DNA of 64,000 bases from Cladobotryum mycophilum (taxonomy: Eukaryota; Ascomycota; Sordariomycetes; Hypocreales; Hypocreaceae): positions 2,294,001-2,358,000 of the forward strand of contig JAVFKD010000016.1 in NCBI GenBank assembly GCA_036429605.1, written 5' to 3'. Positions 22,604 through 34,288 of the stretch are shown here, piece by piece. The position numbers and the translations under genes were made by a program. The notes under the pieces are model-generated. The model was not told the DNA's origin. It was given only the letters and a program-made list of their open reading frames with translations, and did no database searches. Position 1 is the first letter of the stretch, and each line of letters begins with the position of its first letter.

Positions 22604-23858
22604 TTGGTGTTTTTTTCTTTTTCTTTTTTGGAAGAAACATGTTGAGGAATAACATAACTCCAGCATTGTGTGGCCCATTGTCCTATTTCTATCATGATAC
22701 CCTTGTCGAGACTCCATTCAAGGTCTCCGCTGCCCAGCGACTAGAATGCGGTTACCATTTTATTTTAGAAACGCTCTGCCCCCGATTGTTGTATTAAGCA
22801 TATTTGAACCCTGCGAATAGATTTTACCATGTTTGTCCTGTTTACTCACGGTTCGGTGACTGCCTGACTTTTGAGTTTCAAACTGGGAAGAAAAGAGTAG
22901 TGTACTCATAGGTCTTATAATTACTAAGCGCTATATGTGGGAACTGATTGCGATGGTTCTGCCAGGATGAAGAAGCTCATGATGCCTGACCATTAGATTT
23001 CATAGCCTTACCTGCAAAAAAAGCTGCTGTTATACTAGAAAAGCTTCGTTTTGAGCAATACCAGAGTATTGTTGGTTGTTCGAAAATGGAACAACGGTGC
23101 TCTACATTTGGATGCATGGAGCACCAAAAATTACAAACTTTGAACTCAGGACGAGGGCTTGACGGGCTTTCATAGCCGCCAACTGAGCCCAATGTGTGTG
23201 TAGTCATCTTTGCTATTGATTATTCTTGGACACATCTCCATCAAGCAAGAACTGGTCAAGTGCGGGCCGCGGCAACATCATACCGAGCCAGCGGTGGCGC
23301 CAGCAGCATCATGATCCACGTTTTGAACCTGGCGACGCAGGTTGGCACGGGTCTCAGAGGCCAGGCACTACGACAAGGTTGTCTGCACATGTTATCACTT
23401 GGGTTGAACCAGCCAACCAAACAAATCTCGATAACCACAGCCCCCAATCTCTCTCGGGATCCCACCTTGGGTAAATGCTCGTCCGGACAAGGGACGCTAT
23501 CCGTATAGGACTAATGTTTGCTCGGCGAGCGGAGTAGGACCGGGAACAAGTGAGCACACACCAGAATACCAGGGGACCCCCTGGGGTTCGATATTTATTT
23601 TTTATTTTATTTTGTCTGTGGGTGAAATGAAACAAAGAAGAAAGAAGCTGTCGATATGGGTGGGATCCAGCTCGGACTCGACAGAGGTAAACGAACTTGG
23701 CTGGCGTTGGTCGGAGCATGTGGGCGAACAAGAGAGCGCCGTTTGTTCGAGAAGATCCATGGTTTCGCGAATCTTCCGAGGGTGTCACCGAGCCCTACGT
23801 TATCTGGTCTCTGTGGTTGACGTAGTAGATAGATGTGATGTGATGGCATGTATAGGTA

Positions 23859-23868
23859 GTACTCCGTA
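23859..23868 (-). repeat. Recurrent intergenic 10-mer TACGGAGTAC (copy 4)
   Basis: Perfect copy on the minus strand. Function unknown. Confidence 0.55.
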
Positions 23869-25368
23869 TATGGTTGTATGTCGGATATACCCCGTTCATT
23901 TGATCACGTAGGTACTGACCTATGTTTCTCCTCCACATCCACTATGACGAAAGAGTACACGTATTCGTACATTATCTTGGTTGGTATGTATCTATACTCA
24001 TATGGAGCAGAGGGCCATGCATAATGCAAAGATAACTAAATTATCGCTGTTGCTTGCTGCTTGCTGCGGGTCGTGGTGGCTATTGAAGGAAGTCCGTGGT
24101 TATTGATTGATAAACTGGCCAAAATGCCCAAACCTGGGGTGTTGGGCTAATAATGATGCTGATGATGATGGTGGTAGTGGTGGATGATGCGGATTTGCCC
24201 TTATTTTGGCTGACAGAAGCGCTCGGCTAAATTCCAGAAAAAAACCAAAACGGCGGGCGCAACAAGGCAAGGTACGAGGGGAAGGTACATACGTACATGC
24301 TACACGCTACGCATTCCAGGCATGCACGTACTGTACTACTAAGGTAATCATCACTGTAATAATCACTCGCGGGGGAGAGGAGGAGGGACGCCTTTGATAG
24401 CCCCGGAGGGAAGTATGATGCACCATGATCTAGTGCTTTTCTCATTGGTTGGTTCTATCGTATCAGCCATGTTTTGCGCCGCAGCCTTAAGACTCTCCAT
24501 GTACTCATAGGTGGTGCTAAGGTAGGCATGTACATACATGATAAAGTACCGCCATCGTGTGAATTTGTGCGCGGTGCTACTGTACGGCCCGACTCTGGGT
24601 GGGCATGGCTCTCTTGCTAGGCTGCTGCCAGTGCATTTGAGGGACGCTGGCAGGTTCTTTTTTGGGGAGCTCCGCAACAAATGAGGCCGAGTCAAGCGAG
24701 ACTGACCAAACGCCTAGCGCGCCGTGCGTAACACTGTACTGAACCTGTGTTGGCGTTGGACCCCCAATCTTTTGGGTGCGGAGGAGCCCTTGAAGCCATT
24801 TGAAGGGGGAGGGGGAGACTTTTTGGTTGTCTTTGGTGCCCTTGGGAGCCCTTTCAAGCCCTTGGGAAGCACCTCTTTGCTATCGCTCCACTATTACGCC
24901 GGCGAAACGGCCGCCTTGACGAACCAGCTTTCGCGACTCCGCCCTCCCACGCTTCCCGTCCATTCCCTCGTCCATTGTGATAGTGCATCCATACTACACA
25001 CGCCCCCGGACCAGTCGTCAATCCCGGTAATCCCCCCAGTCCGTCCCAGTGTCCCAGTCCTCAGTCCCCGGAACCCAAAGGCAGGGCCCTGGTCTTGTCT
25101 TGTCTTGTCTTGTTTCTCTATCTGTGGAGTTGAGTTGAGTGTGTACCAGCCTGACCAGGGCGTCCTCTCTCCTCTTCAAGCGCTGCAACCTGCACTGGTT
25201 CACTCCCCAAGCGTCCCAAAAACCAACCATCCTTCTTCCTCATCTCGGCTTGCGATTCTCCAGTCCTCTCTTTGTCATTCTCCCAGCCCGGCTGCACATC
25301 GTTTTTTCTCCTCCTCCCAACATCATTGCCCAGTCCACCGAGCCCTGCATCGCGTCCGTTGTACATTC

Positions 25369-25423
25369 GCCTCGCCTCGCCTCGCCTCACCTCACCTCGC
25401 CTCGCCTCGCCTCACCTCGCCTC
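25369..25423. repeat. Degenerate CCTCG/CCTCA pentanucleotide array
   Basis: About ten 5-base units alternating CCTCG and CCTCA, within the pyrimidine-rich leader of the F-box gene. Confidence 0.85.
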
Positions 25424-25749
25424 AAATCACCACACCCCATCAACTATCGTTCGCGCGCATCGAATTAGAACCATCCAGACGAAATCAAATCTATTCCTGC
25501 GCTCTCCCAACGAAAGGCCTTTTATCCGGCACCAACTCTGCGAGCCCACCACCCCCTCTCGACTCGAAAAAAACCCCCCCATTATTGGGCGGCGTCGCCA
25601 TATTACCTCCCCGCCATGTCGAGCCTTCTGCTCCCTACCTTCACCCAGTAATAGAGACGTTTTCTTTACCCCGAGCCGGCCGGCGGGGCCACTCGTCTAG
25701 ATAGACTCGATACATTGTCGCTCGTTCAGTTTCAAATTCATCCTTCACA

Positions 25750-27398
25750 ATGGCTGACCATCGCCGTGTCGCCGCTATGGACCCCCTCACATCACAGAGT
25801 TTGCCTCGGACCGTTATTTCCAAAAGCTCCAGCAACTCAATTCCAATCAACAACACCATGGAGAGCCATCAGAATCCGGCTCGCCGTTGACGACCACCAT
25901 TTCTGGATCGAGATTTATCCTTCCACTCCGGGAATCAAAGTCGGCAGAGGTCGAGACAGTCAAACCCGCAGACTCCAAGCGTGATAAGAGTCGCTTCTTT
26001 AATATCCGACACAGAGTATCCCGACACTCTAAACCAGAATCCGGATCACAGGGTGTTTCGCGGGCAAGACCTATAGCCGAACCAACTCGTAAAAAGTACA
26101 CATCTTCTGGAACCACTCTTGCTGGGGGCATGGGCGCTGACTTTATGAATAGTATTCCGCTTGACCAGCTTTTCCTATCACTTCCAAACGAATTACAAAT
26201 ACAAATTATTTCCTTGCTTCCATTGACTGACGTCTTGAATCTTCGACTTACCTCAAAATCGTGGCATGCGCTTATTACTCTTAATGAAGGACCCATTGTG
26301 CGGTACCATCTCGATCATCACATCCCCGCCTACGCTTTGCGTCTATACCCGATCAGAGACTCTACCGAGATGACTTTCCATTTCCTATGTAGCCTGTGGC
26401 ATCGTCTTCATGTCGCGGCTAAACTTGCCTATCTGATGTGCGAGTGGATCACCAAGGACATCTTCTTGCGACAGACGGAAGCACAGCGGGTAGCCTTTGC
26501 GCCACAGCACGAGCGAATGCGCCGACGATTGATTCCTCTACTTTTCGTAGTTTTCCACTTTTTCGAAACATATCGGAAACTACACCTGCAGCACATGGTC
26601 GAGCGCAATGGAATTGGGTTATCAAAAGAGCCATACACTGTGAACCCAATTGAGGCAAAGATTATGAACATGTACGACAACCAGACATTACTGAGAGTAC
26701 ACGAGGTATTCCCTCTTGTCATCTCGTCTTTCTGCCGCCGCCTGCGACCTCCCACCTACGTTGGCCGGGTTGAACGTTCACTTCGTGGTTATCTGAGGGA
26801 AAGACCCCCTGATGAGGTTCACGTTGCTATTCTGTGTCTTGGTGGCCTTCGTCAGGTTGAAAGATTATGGGAGATTAGGGGCTACAACAATCGACGGACT
26901 GCTGTCGATACGTGGTTTGGTTCTCTTACCAAGGAACCTGTGACGGATACTCCGTCCAAGGGGCGTCTAGGATTGAAGGGATTCGGTCGGAAAAAGTCAA
27001 CGAGTGGTGACCGGCCTCGTCGAACTTCTACAAGTGAGGGTCGGAGAAGCCCGTGGGGTTCAATGGATGCAACCAATGCAAACGGATGGGATCCTTACAA
27101 TGTCTTCAACACCAGTTTGGCAGCGGATGCGCCGATGGCTCCACTTGAGCAGGAACAGACACAGAGCCTCTTGGGAGATCTACCCGTTCTACAACATATC
27201 TGGTTAATGACCGCTGAGGCCATGATCCTCGATCGCGGAATTGTCCAGAGGCCACAAGATATTAAGCGAAACCAACAGGTCATGCTCGACCTCATCCGCG
27301 AAGACGGTATCAATGAGGAAGATGAGTGGTGGTATGGACGCAATATCCCGGACTCAGTACGGCCACCGGCAGGTGCCGTGTATGATGGTGCAGACTAA
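25750..27398 (+). CDS. F-box protein (frame broken by one base near its start)
   Basis: Probable substrate-recognition subunit of an SCF ubiquitin ligase. An F-box lies at about residues 144-176 (PLDQLFLSLPNELQIQIISL, then LRLTSKSWHALI); the remainder is helical and unassigned. The ATG at 25750 reads MADHRRVAAMDP and is lost at a C5 run (25782-25786). With one more C it continues as HITEFASDRYFQKLQQL and runs open to 27398, about 549 residues. As written, the first in-frame ATG would be 26130, cutting off about 125 residues that look coding. The same kind of lesion recurs in other genes, so a base-calling error is the likely cause. Substrate unknown. Confidence 0.78.
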
Positions 27399-28167
27399 GG
27401 CATCCTACATTCTATATATATAAAACGACGTATTTTTTCGGCGAGGCCTATTGGCCTCCTTTATCTTCCTACTTTTGTGTAGGCTCGCGGTCCGCCGACC
27501 AACAATTTTTCTTTTATATGTGCCCAACAAGGCGCACATGAAGCATTTACGAGGCATTTTCTTTTTTATTGGATTGAAAGGACCCAGAGCGGGTTATTTG
27601 GTTATTATAGGGAAATTACTTGGTTTAATCTCTCTTAGGATTTTCTTGTACTTTGGGGTCTGCATCGGCGCAGCTCGGTCGCATAGAAACTTGCGTATCC
27701 TGTTTGTTAAAAAACTGTTTCTTACTTGCTCTCTCATTTGTCTCCGGTCAGATATCTGGACTTCTTTCAGCACAGCCAGAAAGAGACTTGATTTCATAAC
27801 GCTATACCTAGGTGTATATAAATAAGACCACCGCTTGAACATCTTCTGCGCTCACTCCCCTGCACCATCTTTGTGATGTTTAACGCCAGTGTGTCCCCTC
27901 CATGCGTGCAGTTGCCTCTTCACCCTCATGTTGTCCCAATCGACCGATTGGAAAACTTTTTGTATCGCCCGTTGCAAACAAGAAAAGTGAATGGTCATAA
28001 TCATTAACAAACAACACCCTTATACCTAGTTCCCATAAACCAAGATAAACCCCTAGACCTGCTGAAAAGAAAGAAAGAAAGAAAAATGATATAAGTACAC
28101 CCGTGATCAGAAACACATAACACCGAACTCATGATGTACATCAAAGACATAACAGGAAACCCAATGC
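27399..28167. other. Convergent 3' spacer
   Basis: About 770 bases between the convergent F-box and AT-hook genes. Nothing recognised. Confidence 0.5.
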
Positions 28168-30702
28168 TCAGCGCCGGCTCATGGCTTGATAAAGCCGCTC
28201 GCGCATATTCGGTTCTGCCAAGGTTGCTTCGAGTTGAGAGTCACCGAACGCGGCGGCAGCTTCCTGGACCTCACGGTCAAGACTATAGTCCATTTCCAAA
28301 TAATTCTGCTCCCCAAACCCCTGAAATTGTGTCAAACTTGACGTAGACGCTGACGACGAAGGAATTTGCTGGTGGTTGAAGCCAGCCGGTTGACGGCCTG
28401 TGCTTTGACCTCGCTGACTTCTGGCGCCAGCCATCGCACCTTGTTGCAATATATTTACCACATTGTTATCGTTTGAGCTCTGCCGCGTCAGACCCGGCGA
28501 GAACTGGGCGGCGGACTGAGCACTTCCGCTTCGGCCAAAGCCGTTACTAGCGTTAGTAATCTGCGCCATTGGCCCTGGCATTTGTCTATGTTGCGCATAA
28601 TAGCTTTGTGATATACTTGTTGGCGGCGCGCTATATAAGGGTGTTTGGCTTCTTTGCCTGGGCCCTGCCGGCGGCATCTGCCCCTGTTGTTGCTGAGGTC
28701 TTGGCCGCATAGCAGATGCCTGTTGCTGCAGTTTTTGGGCACCGAACTGATGATTCTGGGTCGATTGGCCTTGAGGAGTCTGCTGCCGCTGCATGTTATG
28801 CTGTTGTGATGGATGCTGTTGAATGAGATTGAGAACATTCCTAGTCCCTGGAATCTGAGTATCAAAGGCCCCGTGAAAACTATTGTTCATGATTGGAGAT
28901 GCAGCTATGCCCAACCGAGGAGAATTCGAGTCAACAGTGCCGAATCCGGAGGGCGCCTGATGCATTTCATTGGATACTCGACGGCGCTTGCCGTTCATAG
29001 CCTGCTCAGATAATGAGCTCTGAACAATTACATTGTCTTGCTGGTGGTGTATCCTCGGTGATGCCTCCGGCTTGCCAAGCAACAGCTCTAGATCGCCACC
29101 CTGCACGGGGTCACCAACTTTCCTTTTCCCGAGGCTTTGATCACCTGCATTCATTTGTTGAGATCGGCTTTCCGGTAGTTGTAATCCAGTACCTGCCCAA
29201 CTTGTTGCAGAAGTGAAAGTCGAATCATCGACTGAATGATGCTGCGAACCCACAGACACGGGTTGCTCCGATATATCCTTTCGTATTATTCTTGTAGGTG
29301 AGGGTTGATGTGACTCAGACCCTCTGTGTAGTCCATTTTCAGAGGGAGCCAGATTAATGTATCCGTGACTTGAATTTTGGAATAACGGCGACTGTGACGA
29401 TGGATGGAGGGCACTGCTCGGTGCCGGGAGCGGCGGATGACTCGCGTCTGGTGCTCCTTGAGTAGCTTCAGCACTATTCTTTGGACGATTTTTGGATCCT
29501 TTGGGACGTCCTCGCTTCTTCTTTGTGTCAGGTGTGCCCATTATAGTTGAGTCAGGGTCGGGTTGAGTCATCGAGTCTATTGTCATGAATTCGGGGTGCT
29601 GGTCTATACTACCAGATATGTCCGCATCTATGGTCTGACCATGCTCTATTTGAATGGGGTTAGAAGCGCTACCCGAGTCAGCTAGGTCGGAAGCAGACGT
29701 TGGCGCGTCAGACTTCCTCATGCCTTTGTCTTTCCGAGTCTTTGTGCCTTTGCTCCCCTTTGGTCTTCCACGAGGTCTTTTAAAGGGACCTGTGGAAGTA
29801 GTGGTAACGTCCGCGTTGGCCGGGGCGGATGAAGTAGGAGGAGGGGGAGGAGGAGGCGGAGGAGGAGGAGGCGGAGGAGCTATGGGCGGTAGCGCTGGAG
29901 CTGGCGTGGGAGCATGAGGAATAGCAACGGGTGTAGCAGGAGATAGCTGAAGATGTTGTGTAGACGGGTGAGACGGTAATGCTGCAGGACTGCCTTCAAC
30001 TGGAGGAAATATTTCGCTAATCCAGCCAATGAAGAGCGAACCCTGACCGTTATTCTTTGCGCTTTCCGGGAAGAGATTATCGTTCGAAGGTGGTGCCCCT
30101 GGTATTCCACCAAAGTATGCCAGCGCTTTGCAAAGCTGGTCGACTACCACCGTGGGATGCAAACTGCGCAACAGTGTGAGAAGCCGAGCCTGTTCCATTT
30201 TGGTTTCGTGTGGTGCAATTCCGAAATGAACCGTGGCAGGGACCGAGTTAGGTGTATCTGAAGGATTTGAAAGACCATTCCGAGGTGTCATCGGTGCTGG
30301 GGGACCAGAGGAGGCAACAGAAGTAGCTGCCACGGAAGGGGTGACGGTGGTGACGGTGGGAAAAATGAGAGGATGATCTTGTTCTGATGTAGGATTCCAA
30401 GCAAGTTTGCTTCGCTTGATTGACTGATAGCCACGCATATTGGCCAGCCTTGCCGCCGCTTCGGTTTCCTCGCTTGTACGTTTTGCAGCAGCATTTCTGT
30501 AAGCAGCCTGGGAGCTGCTTATGTCGATATGCATGACGCCAAAATTTCCATTCTTATTATCGGCCATGCCTTTGAGCTTGCTGGGTACAGGATTCTTTAC
30601 GCGACCATCGTTGGTGTGGTTAGTCCCCCCTTCATTGGCGTCGGCTAAGCCCAGGAGTATTAGTATGTGTTGCTCATCCATGTATCCAAGCTCATGCGCC
30701 AT
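28168..30702 (-). CDS. AT-hook nuclear protein, probably DNA-binding
   Basis: 844 residues in one long exon. Two AT-hooks, which bind the minor groove of AT-rich DNA, are clear: KRPRGRPKGSKG at about 308-319 and KKKRGRPKGSKNR at about 394-406. Upstream is a helical block (about 166-232, including RLLTLLRSLHPTVVVDQLCKAL) that I cannot name, followed by a run of about 15 prolines. The C-terminal half is Gln/Ser/Pro-rich (RQQTPQGQSTQNHQ), typical of transcriptional co-regulators. A role in chromatin or transcription is inferred from composition only. The frame stays open a few codons above the ATG after a TTTCTCAG that could be an acceptor (near 30721), so an extra upstream exon is possible. Confidence 0.8.
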   Translation of the reverse strand: MAHELGYMDEQHILILLGLADANEGGTNHTNDGRVKNPVPSKLKGMADNKNGNFGVMHIDISSSQAAYRNAAAKRTSEETEAAARLANMRGYQSIKRSKLAWNPTSEQDHPLIFPTVTTVTPSVAATSVASSGPPAPMTPRNGLSNPSDTPNSVPATVHFGIAPHETKMEQARLLTLLRSLHPTVVVDQLCKALAYFGGIPGAPPSNDNLFPESAKNNGQGSLFIGWISEIFPPVEGSPAALPSHPSTQHLQLSPATPVAIPHAPTPAPALPPIAPPPPPPPPPPPPPPTSSAPANADVTTTSTGPFKRPRGRPKGSKGTKTRKDKGMRKSDAPTSASDLADSGSASNPIQIEHGQTIDADISGSIDQHPEFMTIDSMTQPDPDSTIMGTPDTKKKRGRPKGSKNRPKNSAEATQGAPDASHPPLPAPSSALHPSSQSPLFQNSSHGYINLAPSENGLHRGSESHQPSPTRIIRKDISEQPVSVGSQHHSVDDSTFTSATSWAGTGLQLPESRSQQMNAGDQSLGKRKVGDPVQGGDLELLLGKPEASPRIHHQQDNVIVQSSLSEQAMNGKRRRVSNEMHQAPSGFGTVDSNSPRLGIAASPIMNNSFHGAFDTQIPGTRNVLNLIQQHPSQQHNMQRQQTPQGQSTQNHQFGAQKLQQQASAMRPRPQQQQGQMPPAGPRQRSQTPLYSAPPTSISQSYYAQHRQMPGPMAQITNASNGFGRSGSAQSAAQFSPGLTRQSSNDNNVVNILQQGAMAGARSQRGQSTGRQPAGFNHQQIPSSSASTSSLTQFQGFGEQNYLEMDYSLDREVQEAAAAFGDSQLEATLAEPNMRERLYQAMSRR

Positions 30703-31887
30703 GACAACATACCGCGACCTGAGAAATGAGCTGGTGTGGAAGACCTCTGACCAACCGCCGCAGCTGGGTCAGGCGCGCCATCGGGTCTCGTCTGTCGCTC
30801 ATCAGAAGGCGGAGAAGTACTGATCGCAGCGGTCGCAGCAACTGCTAAGCGCAAGTCAGAGACGACACATACGACACTGAGCATGAGGAAGGGGTTTTGG
30901 GCGACGAACCAGGTGCCGAGGCCATTGCGTTGGGAGGGGTCCCGATATGATGCGCCTGCAGGCCACTTCATGCCCACGCGCGCGGGCGTGTTGGAGCTGA
31001 TTGGCAGTTTTTGAGGAAAATTGAAGGATGGCTCAGTATCCCAGAGTTCCTTATTGGTGACGTTTCACATGGTCTAAGCAAGGGAAGAATGCCAATTGTC
31101 GTGCTGTGGTAGGTGCTTGAATTATCGCGTCGTTGGTTATGTGTTGTCCATGGCCTAACTGACTGAGTTGTTTGGCGGCGCATTACTATGTTTTACGAAT
31201 TAGTGGTAGGTAAGGTAGGTAGGTAGTCGGTACGAAACCTTTGCTTTACTATAGTCGTTCAGGTACCTGGCCAAAGTACCTTTTGTTCTGAGCTGGTTCC
31301 ATGAAGGAAGGCCTGCTGGGTATTGTTTTTTTCTTGTTACGAACCTACCAAGGTAGTACTAGCGCCCCATTGACAAATTTTCGTTAGCTTTTTTCGTGAT
31401 GAAAGTGGAGGCTACGCTCCTTCGAGGTAAGTATGAATACCTAAGTAGTGGATCCAATACCTTTAGTCGAATGATCCCTTTAGTAGATTACACTTCCGCA
31501 ATGCGATAGATATTCCCGTACCGAGGCGTGATGGCACCTCAGCGCCTTGCTCGGGAAGCTGCCCCACTGCTGAGGCCACTAGATGAGTGGTCATCAGCTG
31601 GCATATGGTGGAGGACAGTGGCTACTTAGGTAGAGCTGCTGCTGGAGAGCTCAGTACTTGTCGATAGCCAATTAGTGCCTCTCGTCCAACAACACCAAAG
31701 CGTATCGAGAGTGCAAGCGTTAACATCAGCCGGTGCTGTCGCAAGATTCGACCATCCCGCCCCAGAGCAGCTTTTATTGGATCACTCGTTGTTGAGGTAT
31801 CCGAAGCTCCTCTCCGTCTCCGTCTCCGTCTCCGCGTCGTCGTCTCCCCCTCCACCAGCCTCCTCCGCATTGCATCACGACATCAAC
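30703..31887. other. Divergent promoter region AT-hook gene/vma5
   Basis: About 1.2 kb. It includes a TAGGTAGGTA-type cluster near 31205-31230 and a CCGTCT triplication near 31815-31835 shortly before vma5. No gene recognised. Confidence 0.5.
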
Positions 31888-33333
31888 ATGTCGACCAAAT
31901 ATGCGCTGGTATCACTTCCCCTCGGGGCCTTTGAGTCTAGCGACCGGGAAGATGCCCTCGCTGCTCTGAGTGCAACCGTTGCGGATAACGGCACCGTCCT
32001 ACCATTTCAAATCCCCGACTTCAAGATTGGCACTCTGGATCTCTTGGTACAGCAGGCCGATGACTTGGCAAAGCTTGAGGCTGTCTGCCAAACGGTTGTG
32101 GCCAAGGTTGCTGATTCGTTGCGCGCCGTTCTCAACAATGATGAGGATCGAATGGCCTCATATAAGATGGTCAATGATAGTCAGTTTCGACTGTTCATCA
32201 GGACATGATGCATTTGATAGGAACTGACTGCCCATGGCAGAGCCGACCGATCACTATCTGCGCAACTTTAGCTGGAACAAGATGCGGTACCGAGCCGACA
32301 AGCCCTTGAGCGAACTCATAAGCACGCTCCAGAAGGTGCGCTCACATTCATCCTGATAATCCTAGTTGCATGGTGACTTATATTCGCTGTTTACCTAGGA
32401 GCTCAATACCGTTGACAATGATGTCAAAACCAAGTTCAATCAGTATAACGCGGTCAAGACGAACCTTGCATCCCTGCAGCGCCGTCAGACGTAAGTAACT
32501 ATGCTCGCATAGATTAGCAGCTCATTGACCGGTTTCTGTCTCTAGTGGTAATCTTGCGACCAAGTCGCTCACCCCAATTGTCGATCCATCTCTCCTCCTT
32601 CAAGACTCGGAGTACCTTGAGACGCACTTAATCGCCGTACCAACGAATGCGAAGAAAGACTTCATCAAGAGCTATGAAACGCTATCCCCGATGGTGGTTC
32701 CCCGATCCTCGATCGAGATTGACCACGACGACGAATTTACACTCTTTGCCGTTGTAACCTTTAAGAAGCATAGCGCCGAGTTCATTCACAAGTGCCGAGA
32801 GCAGAAGTGGACGCCCCGTCAGTACAAGTACGTTGAGGGTGGTAAGGAGGAAGAGCAGCGTGAACTGGACCGTGTGACCAACGAGGAGCGCAAGGTCTGT
32901 GGAGAGGCCCTGCGAGTGGGAAGGACCGGTTGGAGCGAGAGCGTCATGATCTGGATTCATGTCCTAGCCCTGCGAGTTTTTGTCGAAGCAGTCCTACGTT
33001 ACGGCCTGCCAATTGACTATGCGACAGCTCTAGTTAAGGTATGTAGTTCTCCTACCTGGAACGACATCACCTGCGAAGCATAATCTTCTTATATCAAAAC
33101 GGTACTAACAAACCGTGACCTGATAGACAACATCCAAATTGGTACCAAAGGCCAAGGCAGCCCTTGACTCGAAATACTCATACCTAGGGGGCAATGCGTT
33201 TGGCAGAGACAAACAAGGTAGAGTCACCAAGGACGATGCCAACTTCAGCTCTGAAATTGCTGCCGCCGGTTTAGGAGGAGGAGAAGGACACGAATACACA
33301 GCTTACGTTTATTACGAAGCTGAATTCCCTTGA
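31888..33333 (+). CDS. vma5: Vacuolar H+-ATPase subunit C (Vma5)
   Basis: Subunit C of the peripheral V1 sector of the vacuolar proton pump; it links V1 to the stator stalks. Five exons (31888-32179, 32241-32335, 32399-32490, 32546-33038, 33127-33333) give 392 residues, the same length as the yeast protein. Recognisable blocks are KYALVSLPLGAFESSDRE, YLRNFSWNKMRYRADKPL, DSEYLETHLIAVP and the C-terminal LRVFVEAVLRYGLP, then SKYSYLGGNAFGRDKQGR. All introns are GT-AG and all frames are intact. It is convergent with met14, 160 bases apart. Confidence 0.96.
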
Positions 33334-33493
33334 AGCGTTGCAAGCAACCATCCGCATGCATTGACGCTTGTAATCTATATACTTCCAAAATCACTCGGCC
33401 AAGATAGATCTTGAGACGGGAATCAATACCATTACAAAGTGCACTCTAGAATAAACACCATCCTTTTCTTTTCCTTTCTTTTCCCTCTTTTCC

Positions 33494-34288
33494 TTAGCTG
33501 GCTTTGACGTAGCCCTTCTCAGTGAGCCAAGTCATGATCTGCGCGACGCACTCCTCCACGGTGTTTTCGTGTGTCTTGATGGTGATTTCTGCGTCGAGGG
33601 GCTCCTCATAAGGCGCGGAAATGCCAGTGAACTCCTTGATCTCACCAGCACGAGCCTTCTTGTAAAGACCCTTGGGATCTCGCTGCTCGGCGACCTGGAG
33701 TGGCACATCGACAAAGACCTCCACAAAGGGGATGGACTCGTCATCTCCTTGGTTAGTCTGAGCGTGAAGTTCACGAGCGAGATCACGGTCGGCGCGGTAA
33801 GGGGAGATGAAGGAGGTGATGGCAATAGTGGAAGAGTCAGCAAAGAGCTTTGCGACCTAAATGCGTTTTTTTATTAGTTGGGAGTGCCAGTTAAACTTGT
33901 CTGTTTGTGCCATTCCTTACCTCAGAAATGCGGCGAATATTCTCATTACGGTCCTTTTCGGAGAAACCAAGGTCCTTGTTTAGACCGAAACGGACATTGT
34001 CACCGTCGAGTCGGTATGCTGCGATACCGAGGTGTAGGATATGCTGCTCAAGGGCTGTTGCAACGGTGGACTTGCCCGAGGCGGACAGGCCAGTGAGCCA
34101 GAGGGTGAGACCGCGCTGGCCGCGGAATTCGTTTCGCTCGCGGCGAGACAGAGAGGGATGCCATGTAATGTTGCTGGGAAGAATCAGACTTGGGTTGTTC
34201 TCACGATGGCGGGGTATGAGGGGTTGAGAGTGAAGGGGGTGAAGCATGGAGGAGAGGTGGCAGATTGAGGTTGGACATACGTAGCCAT
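33494..34288 (-). CDS. met14: Adenylylsulfate (APS) kinase
   Basis: Phosphorylates adenylylsulfate to PAPS in sulfate assimilation. Three exons (34288-34281, 34173-33921, 33856-33494) give 207 residues. The first exon is only 8 nt (ATGGCTAC); splicing to the next exon gives MATNITWHPSLSR, the conserved N-terminus. The P-loop GLSASGKST is at 31-39, followed by RLDGDNVRFGLN and FSEKDRNENIRRISEVAKLF, then SFISPYRADRD and FVDVPLQVAEQRDPKGLYKK. Without the 8-nt exon the protein would lack a start. Frames intact. Confidence 0.96.

Larger units (their letters stand above)
22604..25749. other. Spacer and probable long 5' leader of the F-box gene
   Basis: About 3.1 kb. The first half holds nothing gene-like. 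From about 24900 to 25740 the plus strand is strongly pyrimidine-rich, as in long fungal promoters or 5' leaders. A 326-codon open frame from 24724 runs through it but is low-complexity and looks non-coding. One TACGGAGTAC copy lies at 23859. Confidence 0.5.

Noticed and set aside
24724..25704. 326-codon plus-strand open frame before the F-box gene
   Set aside because: Composition follows the pyrimidine-rich leader (Ser/Pro/Leu/His runs, CCTCG array); other frames are also open in part and no domain is visible. Treated as leader or promoter DNA.
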